Positions 34,694 to 44,400 of a stretch of DNA of 64,000 bases are shown here, one piece after another. The stretch's first letter is position 1, and every line of letters starts with the position of its first letter. Source of the stretch: UBA981 sp942490995 (GTDB lineage Bacteria > Pseudomonadota > Gammaproteobacteria > Ga0077536); contig CALOBG010000028.1 of NCBI GenBank assembly GCA_942490995.1, positions 46,368-110,367 on the forward strand, in the 5' to 3' direction. The translations under genes and the position numbers were made by a program. The notes below the pieces were generated by a model that saw nothing but the letters and a program-made list of their open reading frames with translations, searched no databases and was not told where the DNA came from.

Positions 34694-35353
34694 TTAGTTC
34701 GTCGTAATCGACGCGCCCATGGCTTTTTGTTTATCTGCACTACCGGCGGGTGGCGGTATCTCGATACCGCGCACGACGGCAGGACGCTCGGCAATGGTGT
34801 CGATCCAGCGTTGCAGGTGATCGAGACCATCAACCGGGATCCGCGCCCAACGGTGGGTCTTGACCCAGGACCAGTTGGCGATATCCGCAATACTGTATTC
34901 GCCAGCGAGAAATTCCACATCGGCCAGACGCGTATTCAGGACTTCATATAAGCGCCGCGTTTCATTCTTATAACGTTTCCTGGCCGCCGGCACGTCCTCG
35001 TCGAAATACCGCTCGAAGGCCACAGCCTGACCCTGCATGGGTCCAACGCCGCCCATTTGAAACATCAACCACTGCATCGCCGCCCAGCGCCCGGCCAACG
35101 AGGTTGGCATGAGCGCGCCGCCTTTTTCAGCCAGATAAAGCATCAGTGCACCCGACTCGAATATCGTTATATTGGTTTCGGTGTCGACTATCACTGGGAT
35201 CCGACCGTTCGGGTTTAGCGCAAGAAATTCCGGTGTGTGCTGTTCACCCGCCGACAGATCGACGGCATGCAACACATACGGCATGGCCAGTTCTTCGAGC
35301 GTTATGGTCGCCTTCCAGCCGTTAGGCGTTGCAGCTGTATAGAGTTCGATCAA
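34694..35353 (-). CDS. Glutathione S-transferase, YfcG/nu-like
   Basis: This is a 219-residue GST. The N-terminal thioredoxin fold has TPNGWKATITLEEL and FLALNPNGRIPVIVD, followed by ESGALMLYLAEKGGAL. The TPNGWK start and NPNGRIP are typical of the YfcG/YghU nu class, in which Thr or Asn contacts glutathione or glutathione disulfide rather than a catalytic Tyr or Ser. The helical domain contains WLMFQMGGVGPMQGQ. It resembles the IS-interrupted GST at 62451-62856. Confidence 0.9.
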   Translation of the reverse strand: MIELYTAATPNGWKATITLEELAMPYVLHAVDLSAGEQHTPEFLALNPNGRIPVIVDTETNITIFESGALMLYLAEKGGALMPTSLAGRWAAMQWLMFQMGGVGPMQGQAVAFERYFDEDVPAARKRYKNETRRLYEVLNTRLADVEFLAGEYSIADIANWSWVKTHRWARIPVDGLDHLQRWIDTIAERPAVVRGIEIPPPAGSADKQKAMGASITTN

Positions 35354-35411
35354 TCTGTTTTCCTTTTCAGAGCTTCCTTAGCTTACCGGGCCTGTCGTTA
35401 TCCAATCCAGA

Positions 35412-36704
35412 TCAAGGTTCGTCGACGCGGGCGAGATCGCGTTCAAGATGTTTGCCGCCCAGGTAGTAGTGCCACGCCACCCAGAAATTGACGACGCTGA
35501 ACAACATCAGGCTCCAGCGCAGCGAATCCGTGCCGTAGTGGGGCGCGAGCAGATCGCTGAGTACGCCGACCGCCCACGGGCCGGCGCCGAGGCCGATGAT
35601 GTTGGCAACAAACAGCAGGATCGCCGAGGCAACTGAACGCATGCGCAGCCGCACCAGGCTCTGGGTCTGGGCGAAGCTCGTCGCCTGCCAGAAGTTCGAC
35701 GCGAAAATCGGTACCACGAACAGCGCCAACGCTACGTAGGGATTGCCGGCCAGGTAGGCGAACACGCCGAACGGTACCGCTACCACCATGGCGACCCCGG
35801 CCGACCACAGGTACCAGCGTGTATCGCGCGCACCGAGCCGGTCCGCGGTCCAGCCGCCGGCATACATGCCGGCACCGCCGGCCACACCCATGCTCAGTCC
35901 CAGCCACAGGCCGATTTCGGCGGTACCCATACCGTGGGTGCGGATCAGGAACGACGGAAACCAGCTGACCACGCCATAGCCGACGAAAGCCGCCAGGGCA
36001 CCGCCGAACGCGAGATGCACAAAGGACGGGCGGGTAGCGAGGAAACGGAACGTTTCCATGATGCCGGGTTTTTCATCCGTTACCGGGCGGGTTTCGGACT
36101 GGCCGCGGCGTGGTTCCTGCAAGGTGAAGCGCACCAGCAGAGCAAGCAGCACGCCGGGGATGCCGACCACAAAAAACGCCCGGCGCCAGCCGAACGCCTC
36201 GTTGATCCAGCCGCCGATAAACAGCCCGAACATGATCCCGAACGGAATGCCGAGCGCGTAGATACCCAACGCGGTGGCGCGCTCGTTGGCCGGATAATAA
36301 TCGGCGATCAGCGAGTGTGCCGGCGGACTGCAGCCGGCTTCGCCGACCCCGACTCCGATCCGCGCAAGCGCGAGCTGCCAGAAGTTCTGGGCCAGTCCGC
36401 ACAGCGCGGTCATCACGCTCCACAACGCCAGGGCCAGCGAAATCAGATTGCGACGGTTGCCGCGATCGGCCCACAACGCGATCGGTATGCCCATGGTTGC
36501 GTAGAACGCGGCAAACGCGAACCCGGCCAGAAAGCCGAGTGCCTGGTCGCTCAAACCAAGGTCGGCCTTGATCGATTCGAGCAGGATCGACAGGATCTGA
36601 CGGTCGATGAAGTTGAAGGTGTAGACCACCACCAGCACGCCGAGGACGTAGCGACGTACGCGCCGCTCACGCACTGTCGCGCCGCCGGCTGAGCTGGCAT
36701 CCAT
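35412..36704 (-). CDS. MFS transporter (spinster-like), copy 2
   Basis: This is a 430-residue, 12-helix transporter closely related to the MFS gene at 17885-19246. Both share FIDRQILSILLESIK, WADRGNRRNLISLALALWS and GLAQNFWQLA, and the DNA is nearly identical over short stretches such as that around 36570 versus 19066. Copy 2 lacks the longer N-terminal tail of copy 1. Its neighbour upstream is the YdhR-like gene, 19 bases away, so the two are probably co-transcribed. The substrate is unknown. Confidence 0.88.
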   Translation of the reverse strand: MDASSAGGATVRERRVRRYVLGVLVVVYTFNFIDRQILSILLESIKADLGLSDQALGFLAGFAFAAFYATMGIPIALWADRGNRRNLISLALALWSVMTALCGLAQNFWQLALARIGVGVGEAGCSPPAHSLIADYYPANERATALGIYALGIPFGIMFGLFIGGWINEAFGWRRAFFVVGIPGVLLALLVRFTLQEPRRGQSETRPVTDEKPGIMETFRFLATRPSFVHLAFGGALAAFVGYGVVSWFPSFLIRTHGMGTAEIGLWLGLSMGVAGGAGMYAGGWTADRLGARDTRWYLWSAGVAMVVAVPFGVFAYLAGNPYVALALFVVPIFASNFWQATSFAQTQSLVRLRMRSVASAILLFVANIIGLGAGPWAVGVLSDLLAPHYGTDSLRWSLMLFSVVNFWVAWHYYLGGKHLERDLARVDEP

Positions 36705-36723
36705 GCTGACGGCGCCGGGCGGG

Positions 36724-37029
36724 TTAACCGACCGGGCCCCGGTTGATCGTGGTGAGCGGTTCGTTGATGCTGAAGACCTTGGCGTTGATGCCGGTGATCC
36801 CGAAACCGGCCAGGCGTTCGCTGTGCTTGGTCAGGTAAGCGCGGGCGCTGGCCTCATCGCTGAACAGATAGATGCCACCGGCTTCGCCGACGGTCTCGTC
36901 TTCGGTCCAGATTTTCCACAGGAATCCCGGCTCATCATTAATAGACCGGGCGAGGTCGGCGAGCGCCTCACTCATGGCCGCGCCGAACGGGCCCTGAAAC
37001 GGAAAATCGATTTGCAGCAGCTTGGCCAT
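36724..37029 (-). CDS. ydhR: YdhR-like putative monooxygenase
   Basis: This is a 101-residue dimeric alpha/beta-barrel protein. It begins MAKLLQIDFPFQGPFG and contains INDEPGFLWKIWTEDE and GGIYLFSDEASARAYLTKHS, the defining YdhR blocks. YdhR is structurally like the ActVA-Orf6 quinone-forming monooxygenase, but the E. coli protein's activity is not firmly known. It lies directly upstream of the MFS gene. Confidence 0.88.
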   Translation of the reverse strand: MAKLLQIDFPFQGPFGAAMSEALADLARSINDEPGFLWKIWTEDETVGEAGGIYLFSDEASARAYLTKHSERLAGFGITGINAKVFSINEPLTTINRGPVG

Positions 37030-37283
37030 CAGGCTCGAACCTCGGGTTGACGTGGACGGCTTATCCTATCGTTAATCACAGCGACTGACACAAGTGCCAC
37101 GATCGGCTCGCTGTGCCCTGGCGCGCGTCGCGATTCAGGTCAGCAGTCGTGCATCGACGCTATACTTGGCACTCGACGGGCACCACAGGCGGCGTCTGTC
37201 GGCACATCGAATGCAGCACTGCGACGATAAACCATGTACACATCCGTGTTGAAGTTCCGCTGTCCGCGAGCGCGGTGCCCAGA

Positions 37284-38315
37284 GTGACCAGCGCCGGCGG
37301 TCTGCGCATTCTGATCATCGGCGCGCTCGCCGCGCTGGCCAGCTGTGCGCCGCTGGGCAGTGCGGTGTATCAGAGTTTCGTCAATCGGCCGCAGCTCGAA
37401 GTGCCCCTGTCCGCCGCTGGCAGTGCCGAGCATGTCGCGCTCGAACTCACGCCCGGCCGCAGCGCACGGCTGGTATTTGAACTCGACGTCAACACCCCTT
37501 CGGCGCAGGAACAGCACGACGGCGATACCGAGTACCAGGCCCGCTACCGGTTTCCGATCAGCTATCGCGTCAGCGCTGCTGACGGCACCGTCATCTATCA
37601 AGAACAGGCCAATATCGACTGGCTTGGCACCCGCAGCACGACCGATGGCGGTAAACGCCAGCAAAGCCTGAGTGAATCCAATCCGGCCGTCGATGCCGGC
37701 GGCGGCACGCTGTCCGTGCGCGCCGGGTTCCGCGGCTTCGAAGTGCCGGACGATGGTGCTATTACCCTCAGCGCCGAACTGGGCCCCGATCACGACTATG
37801 CCGCGGTCGCCGAACAGGCCCGGCTCAAGGTCGAACACGACATCGTCGACCCGATGTTCAGTATTACGCTCGGGGTGTTTATGCTGGTCGGCGGCTGGGT
37901 GACCTCAATAGTCGGGCTGGTCGGCTTCCTGAGCGCTCAATCGGCGGCCCAGGCGAGCGAGGACGGAGCCGCTGACAGTACCGTCGAGGCGCGTCGACTG
38001 GCGGTGTTCTGTCATCTCGCCGGCTTTGCTGGCTTCATTATTCCGTTCGGTGGCGTGATCGGCCCGCTGGCGATGTGGATCGCCAATCGCGAAAGCCATC
38101 CTTTCGTCGATCAGCAGGGCCGCGAAGCGCTCAATTTTCAACTTTCGCTGCTGGTTTACATGCTGCTCAGCTTCGCGCTCGTGCTGATCCTGATCGGGCT
38201 GCTGATGATCCCGCTGCTGTTTGTGTTCCAGATCTGCATGATGGTGATCGCCGCGGTCCGAGTCAGCGACGGACAGGACTTCCGCTACCCGTTGACGCTG
38301 CGCTTTATTCGGTAA
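37284..38315 (+). CDS. Predicted lipoprotein with C-terminal DUF4870 membrane domain
   Basis: This is a 343-residue protein of unknown function. I prefer GTG 37284 because the next 21 codons form a lipoprotein signal peptide ending LAALASC, with lipobox Cys21; a GTG at 37275 is also possible and there is no clear ribosome site. A soluble beta-rich region (about 30-200) follows. Next comes a hydrophobic helix (SITLGVFMLVGGWVTSIVGL), then a DUF4870 domain (RRLAVFCHLAGFAGFIIPFG to the C-terminus) with three or four helices. A lipidated N-terminus joined to an inner-membrane DUF4870 domain is an uncommon arrangement. The gene lies 7 bases before the GNAT gene. Confidence 0.75.
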   Translation: MTSAGGLRILIIGALAALASCAPLGSAVYQSFVNRPQLEVPLSAAGSAEHVALELTPGRSARLVFELDVNTPSAQEQHDGDTEYQARYRFPISYRVSAADGTVIYQEQANIDWLGTRSTTDGGKRQQSLSESNPAVDAGGGTLSVRAGFRGFEVPDDGAITLSAELGPDHDYAAVAEQARLKVEHDIVDPMFSITLGVFMLVGGWVTSIVGLVGFLSAQSAAQASEDGAADSTVEARRLAVFCHLAGFAGFIIPFGGVIGPLAMWIANRESHPFVDQQGREALNFQLSLLVYMLLSFALVLILIGLLMIPLLFVFQICMMVIAAVRVSDGQDFRYPLTLRFIR

Positions 38316-38322
38316 CGACGCG

Positions 38323-38823
38323 ATGAGCGGAGACAGCGAGCCGTCGATTCGGGCTGCACGGGCCGACGAGGCCGCGCAGCTCGGCGAACTGGCCGTGCGC
38401 TCCAAGGCGCACTGGGGTTATTCAGAATCATTCATGGCCGCCTGTCGCGCCGAGCTGAGCGTCAGCCGCGCCGACATTGCGCGTTCAGACCGCGAATACT
38501 TTGTCATCGTTACAGGGCCGGACATCCTTGGCTACTACGCGCTCGAGCGTCAGTCCGAGCACGCCTGGGAGCTCGAAGCCCTGTTCGTCGAACCCTCGCA
38601 CATCGGCCACGGCTATGGCCGACGCCTGCTGGCGCATGCCTGTGAGCGCATCGCGGCGGCCGGCGGCGGGGCGATGTTGATCCAGGGTGACCCGCACGCC
38701 GCCCGCTTCTATCGCGCGGCCGGCGCCGAGCTGATCGGTGAGCGCGAATCGGACAGCGTGCCGGGCCGTTATCTGCCGCTGTTTTCGCTCAGCGTTGCCG
38801 GCGCTGGCGCGCCCTGCGATTGA
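38323..38823 (+). CDS. GNAT family N-acetyltransferase
   Basis: This is a 166-residue single-domain acetyltransferase. The acetyl-CoA loop is in FVEPSHIGHGYGRRLLAHA (motif A, [R/Q]xxGxG type). The N-terminal RAARADEAAQLGELAVRSKA and C-terminal HAARFYRAAGAELIGERES are standard for family members acting on small amines or peptides. It starts 7 bases after the DUF4870 gene and is probably in the same transcript. The substrate is unknown. Confidence 0.85.
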   Translation: MSGDSEPSIRAARADEAAQLGELAVRSKAHWGYSESFMAACRAELSVSRADIARSDREYFVIVTGPDILGYYALERQSEHAWELEALFVEPSHIGHGYGRRLLAHACERIAAAGGGAMLIQGDPHAARFYRAAGAELIGERESDSVPGRYLPLFSLSVAGAGAPCD

Positions 38824-38864
38824 AAGCGTACGCTATCACTATCAAGCTTTTCAGGAGTTAAAGC

Positions 38865-39413
38865 ATGGCGAAGTGTCCGACTTGCAAGGACCAGACACTG
38901 CGACATACCTTGCTCGCCGAGGGCCTCACGGCGCTCGGCTGCGGCAAATGCGCCGGGGCCTTGCTGGCGCTGGTTACTTACCGACGCTGGCAGGAACACG
39001 TGCATGGCGACCACGGTTCGTCGGCAACACCGATCGACACCGTGCCCGGCGATTCCGACGATATCGTGCAATGCCCGAAGTGTCTCGGCCTGATGACGAA
39101 GTTCCGCATTTCCAGCGAGATCGAAAACCGCATTGATTTCTGCGCGCACTGCGAGGAGATCTGGCTGGACAAGGGTGAATGGTCGCTGATCGAGCCGTTC
39201 GCGCGTTCCGGTCATCTTTTTTCCATCGTTACGCGGCCGTGGCAGCGGCGCCTGCGCGAACACCATCGTGACGAGATCGAAACCGAGCGCCTCAAACAAG
39301 TGCTTGGTGACGATTACGAACGGTTTATCGAGGTTCGCGCCTGGCTCGAACACCACCCGGACAAGGATTTCATCCTCGCCCAACTGCATCGCCGCGACCA
39401 TTCTCCGGCCTGA
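38865..39413 (+). CDS. Zinc-ribbon protein (TFIIB-type zinc finger)
   Basis: This is a 182-residue protein with two zinc-ribbon-like motifs: KCPTCKDQTL with GCGKCAG at the N-terminus, and QCPKCLGLMTKFR with FCAHCEEIWLDKGEW around residues 68-105. The WLDKGEW after the second knuckle is the hallmark of zf-TFIIB family proteins, which are common and uncharacterised. The C-terminal third is helical and charged. The ribosome site is AGGAGTTAAAGC. Confidence 0.8.
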   Translation: MAKCPTCKDQTLRHTLLAEGLTALGCGKCAGALLALVTYRRWQEHVHGDHGSSATPIDTVPGDSDDIVQCPKCLGLMTKFRISSEIENRIDFCAHCEEIWLDKGEWSLIEPFARSGHLFSIVTRPWQRRLREHHRDEIETERLKQVLGDDYERFIEVRAWLEHHPDKDFILAQLHRRDHSPA

Positions 39414-39502
39414 TGCAGCGCGGATCGGAACTGCACGCCGGTTGCAGGCAGGCGGATCGGCCTGCCATCGCCGTTAAGCATAAATAAAAAGGTTGGTAGC
39501 AC

Positions 39503-40411
39503 ATGCGTTGGCGCGGCGGCAGGCGAAGCGAAAATATAGAAGACCGGCGCGCGCAACGGATCGGGCGCGGGCTCGGTAGCCGCGGCGGCGGGTCGATGTT
39601 GCCGCTGATCATGAAACTCGCCGGCACTCGGGGTGGGCTCGTGATCATCGTCGTCGGCGCGCTAGTGATGTGGTACGCCGGGATCGATTTCGGCACTCTG
39701 ACCGGTGGTGGTGGACTGGCCGTCAGCGAGGGACACAACACGGCCCCGGTGCGTGAATCGGCCGCTGAACGCGAGATGGTTGAATTCGTGTCGGTGGTTC
39801 TTGCCGAGACCGAGGATACCTGGCAGCCGCTATTCCGCGCCGCTGGAAAAACCTACGAATTACCGAAGCTGGTGTTATTTCGCGACGCGACGAAATCGGC
39901 CTGCGGGCTCGGCCAGGCTGCGATGGGACCGTTTTACTGCCCCGGCGATCGGCAGATTTATATCGACCTGGGTTTTTTCCAGGAACTGCAGGACCGCTTC
40001 AAGGCGCCCGGCGACTTCGCCCGCGCCTACGTACTCGCCCATGAAGTCGGTCACCATGTGCAGACCCTGCTCGGGATTTCGGCACGCAACCAGGCTGCGC
40101 GCGCAAGCGCCGACAGCGTGGAAGCGAACCGACTCAGCGTGCGCCAGGAGCTGCAGGCCGACTGTTTCGCCGGACTGTGGGCGCATCACGCCGACGCCGC
40201 GCGCAATATTCTCGAAGCCGGAGATATCGACGAAGCCCTCGGCGCGGCGACCGCTATCGGCGATGATCGCCTGCAGAAGCAGGGTCGCGGCTACGTCACC
40301 CCGGACTCATTCACCCACGGCAGTTCCGCGCAACGCGTACGCTGGTTCCGGATCGGTTTCGATCAGGGTTTGCTGCAGGCCTGCGATACATTTGCGGCGA
40401 AGGACCTGTAG
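39503..40411 (+). CDS. ypfJ: Neutral zinc metallopeptidase YpfJ
   Basis: This is a 302-residue predicted zinc peptidase. A basic N-terminus (RWRGGRRSENIEDRR, the family signature) precedes a membrane segment (GGLVIIVVGALVMWYAG). The periplasmic catalytic domain has HEVGHHVQ, with zinc ligands His180 and His184 and catalytic Glu181. SACGLGQAAMGPFYCPGD is also conserved and carries two Cys residues. Physiological targets are not known. It is preceded by 89 bases with nothing visible and is convergent with the CmcJ-like gene. Confidence 0.93.
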   Translation: MRWRGGRRSENIEDRRAQRIGRGLGSRGGGSMLPLIMKLAGTRGGLVIIVVGALVMWYAGIDFGTLTGGGGLAVSEGHNTAPVRESAAEREMVEFVSVVLAETEDTWQPLFRAAGKTYELPKLVLFRDATKSACGLGQAAMGPFYCPGDRQIYIDLGFFQELQDRFKAPGDFARAYVLAHEVGHHVQTLLGISARNQAARASADSVEANRLSVRQELQADCFAGLWAHHADAARNILEAGDIDEALGAATAIGDDRLQKQGRGYVTPDSFTHGSSAQRVRWFRIGFDQGLLQACDTFAAKDL

Positions 40412-40419
40412 CGCGACGG

Positions 40420-41277
40420 TCAGGGGAAAACCACCACCGTACGTAGTTCGATGCTTTCGCGTGGCGTGAACTGCGGCGGGCAGGCCGGGTTATCGAACCC
40501 GGTGTGGCCGGTGAACAGGGCGCGACCGTCGTTGGCGGTGTCAAAACATTTCAGCAACATGACTTCGTCGGGCTGCATGTCCGAAACCCAGAACCAGCGA
40601 TGGCGGGGACTGTGCTGGAACGAATAGATCTCGCCGGTCAGGTGCGGCGTTTCCAGATTGTCCTCGGAGAAATGCTGGATCTCGGTGGGGATGAAATCTT
40701 CGAGACTGGTCGCACGCGCGTGGCAGATCGCCAGTGGGCGGTCCTGCACCGGGCCGGCGATCGGCCGCCACAGGTTGACCAGCGCGGCGCGCTGGTCAAC
40801 GTATTCGAGGGCGTTGTTGTCGGCCAGTACTTCTCGAATACGGCGCGGTCCCGAACTCAGCGTGTAGTCGTTGTGCGCACCATCGACCGGCTCACGCACA
40901 CCGGTTTCGCCGCGGTCGGCGCGCGCCTGGTTGCGCACATTGTGATCGAAAATGAACACCTCGAGCGCGCCGGTCGCATCTTTGAGCAGCGCGGCGGATT
41001 CCGGATAGTAGGTGCGCCTGACCACATCAGGGTCATAGAAATCGCTGCACGCACTGCGCTGGGTGAGGACCTGAAAGCCGGCTTCGTCGAGCGTCAGGCG
41101 GTCCATGATCGGTCGGCAATCGTAGACCGGCACACTGACCCGCTCACGCCACGGCGATTCGATCTTACGTCCGCTGGACGGCGGAAAAACGCGCACCCGC
41201 GCCGGTCCGTCCTGGGCCACGGTGTAGCTCATGTCGGCCATCACTTTATCCAGGCCGGCGACGTCGATGTTGTCCAT
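40420..41277 (-). CDS. CmcJ/NvfI family oxidoreductase-like protein
   Basis: This is a 285-residue protein related to CmcJ (cephamycin 7-alpha-methoxylation) and NvfI-type non-haem iron enzymes. The likely iron-binding His-x-Asp is in DGAHNDYT, and the distal His region is near FTGHTGFDNPACPP. Other family blocks are LVNLWRPIAGPVQDRPLAIC and HRWFWVSDMQPDEVMLLKCFD. Bacterial members outside antibiotic clusters are common and uncharacterised. It stands alone, so no pathway can be inferred. Confidence 0.82.
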   Translation of the reverse strand: MDNIDVAGLDKVMADMSYTVAQDGPARVRVFPPSSGRKIESPWRERVSVPVYDCRPIMDRLTLDEAGFQVLTQRSACSDFYDPDVVRRTYYPESAALLKDATGALEVFIFDHNVRNQARADRGETGVREPVDGAHNDYTLSSGPRRIREVLADNNALEYVDQRAALVNLWRPIAGPVQDRPLAICHARATSLEDFIPTEIQHFSEDNLETPHLTGEIYSFQHSPRHRWFWVSDMQPDEVMLLKCFDTANDGRALFTGHTGFDNPACPPQFTPRESIELRTVVVFP

Positions 41278-41297
41278 ACTATTTCTCGGTGACGGAG

Positions 41298-41429
41298 TCA
41301 GTTGCGGGCCTCAAGTATAGGCCGGGGCCGGCGCTGCCAGCCAATCACGGCCGCCGAACCGAGCGCCAGCAGGCCGAGTGGTGCCGGCAGCAGCTCCTGG
41401 TCAAACTCAGGCCGCGGGCGGCAGTTCAT
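41298..41429 (-). pseudogene. Orphan PEP-CTERM-like C-terminal tail
   Basis: A 43-codon frame ends with LLPAPLGLLALGSAAVIGW then QRRPRP, which has the Pro motif, hydrophobic helix and basic tail of an exosortase sorting signal. The rest of such a protein is missing. Upstream lie only 9 codons and then the Res stop in the same frame. It is probably the remnant of a gene cut when the defence island arrived, though a short chance frame cannot be excluded. Confidence 0.4.
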
Positions 41430-41456
41430 CTCAGCGCCGTTTCCGCCCCCCCAGCA

Positions 41457-44400
41457 TCAACCGCTGACGCGCTCGAGCATGGTTCGCACGTAGGTGTCCT
41501 TGTCCTCTTCCTGAAAAACGATATGTCGTTGTTGCATCTCGGCCTTTTGCATCGCCCACAGACTTTGCATGGTGGCCGAAGGGGTGTTCGATACGATGAA
41601 CGACTCGAGTTCGACGGTCGAATCGCCGAGCCGTTGCTCGATCTCCTTGATGGTCTCGTGAAATCGAATTTTCGGGTCGGTGGGGCCGAGATTCCGGATG
41701 CCTTTCGGGTCGACGAAGATAACGTGCTGCTTGCCGCCAGCCAGCAGCCACAGGATGAAGTCGGGATGGAAGTTGCCGGCTTCGAAGAAACCTACGCCTT
41801 TTCCTTTGCTCAGGTTGCGCAGCAGATAGATCTCCCTGTCCTGAAAGTATGCTTCGTGGCTATCGTGGAAGGCCTTCAGATCCTCGACGAACAGGCGCTC
41901 ACCCTTGTTGAGTGGCGCCGGGCTGATCTCGACCACTTTCGAGTCGAGATACAGCAGCGGCTGGTAGAGGTGCCTGCCGAACCAAATCGCCTTCATGCCA
42001 TGGAATTCCCAGGGCTTCAGGTCGCCGGCCTCGATCGATGCCTTCAGTTCCTCCAGCTTGGCAACAATCTCCTCCTGTGAGCGATCGATAAGGATGCGGT
42101 AGTAGCCCTCATCCGGCGCTTCCCTCACGCCGAGGAAATTCGGGTCATCGTTCTCGAGCTCACGATACTCGAGGTGTGGCAGCTCCCACTCCCGCTTGCG
42201 GAAAGTGTAGTAGCGCTCGGTGTACTTCTTGAGCAGGGCGAGGGCGATGTCTCCCCACAGGCGCACGCGTTCGAAAGCGTCGAAGGTCAGCTCCTGCTCC
42301 GGGATCAGAATCCGGTACCAGGTCTGGTCGCTCAGCAGCGCGGTGATGCCCGAGCGCGTGAGGTTCAGGTTGTACCAGCCGCGCTCCGCTTTGAAACGCT
42401 CGAGTTCGAAGTAGAGCGCGTCTACATCGAGGAAGGCGACGTGCCGGGCGGACAGGTGTGTCTGGTTCGGTGCTGCCTCGATGTCGCCGCCCGTGATCCC
42501 GCTGGACTTCATCGCCTGAATTTTCGGATACCAGTTAAGCACGACCTGGTTCTTCTGCAGGTAGGCGGTGCTCGGATCTCCGCTGGGATTCGGTGGTGCA
42601 ACGGTCGGCACCGGCGCGAGCTTGCGGAAGGCATCACCGAACTCGGTGCTGACGCCGTTGATCGTTTTCTTTAGGCGCACGGTCTTGAGGTTCTGCGTAC
42701 CGAGGTTCTTGATCACTGGCAGCAGGAACTCGATGCGGTCGTCGTTGACGGGCAGGCCCTCCTCTTCGAGGAAGTCCCGGAACTGCGCCATGTAGTCGGC
42801 GCGGATACCGAAGATGCCAAGCGTCTCCAGCACGCCGATGTGTTTCGGCCGATCGAGCCCCTCCGGCAGCGTGACCCTGCCGCTGCGTTTCAAGCTTGTA
42901 TCGAAGCCCTTGAGGCGCACACCACGGCCGAAGAGCTGGATGATCTGCGCACCCTCACCCTTGCCCACGTTCATCAGCCCCATGGTGGACACGCGCCAGC
43001 TCGACCAGCCTTCGGTGAACTTTTTCGATCCGATCAGGAGGTTCACTGGCGAGTGTGGCTGGTTGATCTCGTGAAACAGCGAACCCGAGAAATCACGCTC
43101 GCCGGTGGCAAGCCCATGCTCCTCGCAGAGCTTCACCAGTTTGGCGTCGTCGCCGACGTTGATGACACCGAAGGCCCCATTTTCCGCGCCCAGACGGAGC
43201 GCCACCTCACCGGTCACGCCCTTCAGGTTCTCGACGTAGAGCTGGCCGCCGCCAGGCGCGTTGAACACCGTGGCCAGCGTCTCCTCGAACACCTGGGCCG
43301 GGGTCAGGCCGCAGGTGTTGAGATAGGCGAAGCGCCCGGCAAATAGATTCGTGCCGGTGGCCGTCACGAGGCCCTGGTTCAGCACGCGTTCGATATGACG
43401 GATGCTGCCGCTACGGTCGGCGACGTAACGGCCGAGGAACTGGAGGATCTGGACGATGTCGGACGCATCTTTCTTGCCCAGCGTTGCCGTGACGCTGCCG
43501 CCGACGAAGATCCACAGCGGCTTTTCGATCTGGAACGGCCGGAAGGCGTCCTCCCGTTCGTGATGTAGGCGTTGCTGTTGAAAGAAGGACAGCAGGCACG
43601 CCACCAGGTACAGCTCCAGGTGGTTTTCCTGGGTGCCCTCGTCGAGGTTGAGGATCTGGTAGTCCTTGCCAAAACCGTCACCGTAGAAGTAACGATAGGA
43701 GTAGTCGAACAACGTGCATTTTGTGTAGAGCTCGGTAAGCCTCTGATTTCCTTTCACCGCCTGCCCAAAGGTGGCTGAGTATTCGAAGGAGAAGCCTTTC
43801 TCGCAGAGCGCGTTGCGATAGCGCATGAAGGCACCGTCGTCGCCGCCCGCGGTGCCGCGATGGCCCTCGTCCACCAGCACCAGGTTGTTGCCCTCGAACG
43901 CGTCTACCGCGACGGTCTTGTCCCCCATGTCGTCGCGCAGGCGGGTGATCTCGAGGATCTCGACGGCCTGGCCCGTGAACAGGCCGCGGCCATCCTTGTT
44001 GAAGATCTCGGCCTCGATCCCGGCCGCTTCGAACTCGCGCAAGTGCTGCTGGGAGAGCCCCTCGTTGGGGGTGAGCAGGATGATGCGGTTGAGCGCGCGA
44101 CGACGGCCGTGCTTCTCCAGATAGAACTGGAACTGCAGGATGTTGGCGTGCATGACCAGCGTCTTGCCGCTGCCGGTGGCCATCCAGAAGGCCAGCTTGT
44201 TGAGTTGCGGCCAGGCCTCGGCGTCGGCGTCGAGGCGCGCGAGCTGATCGACATCGGGCTTGTCGTCGTTGTAGAGGGCGATCTGGTCGTTCAGCGCCGC
44301 CAGAAGGGCTTTCGGATCACGGAAGTAGCGGTCAAGGTAGATCTCGGTGAAAAGTAAGGCCAGGTACTGGAAGTACTTCCAGGCGATGGGCGCTTCACCC

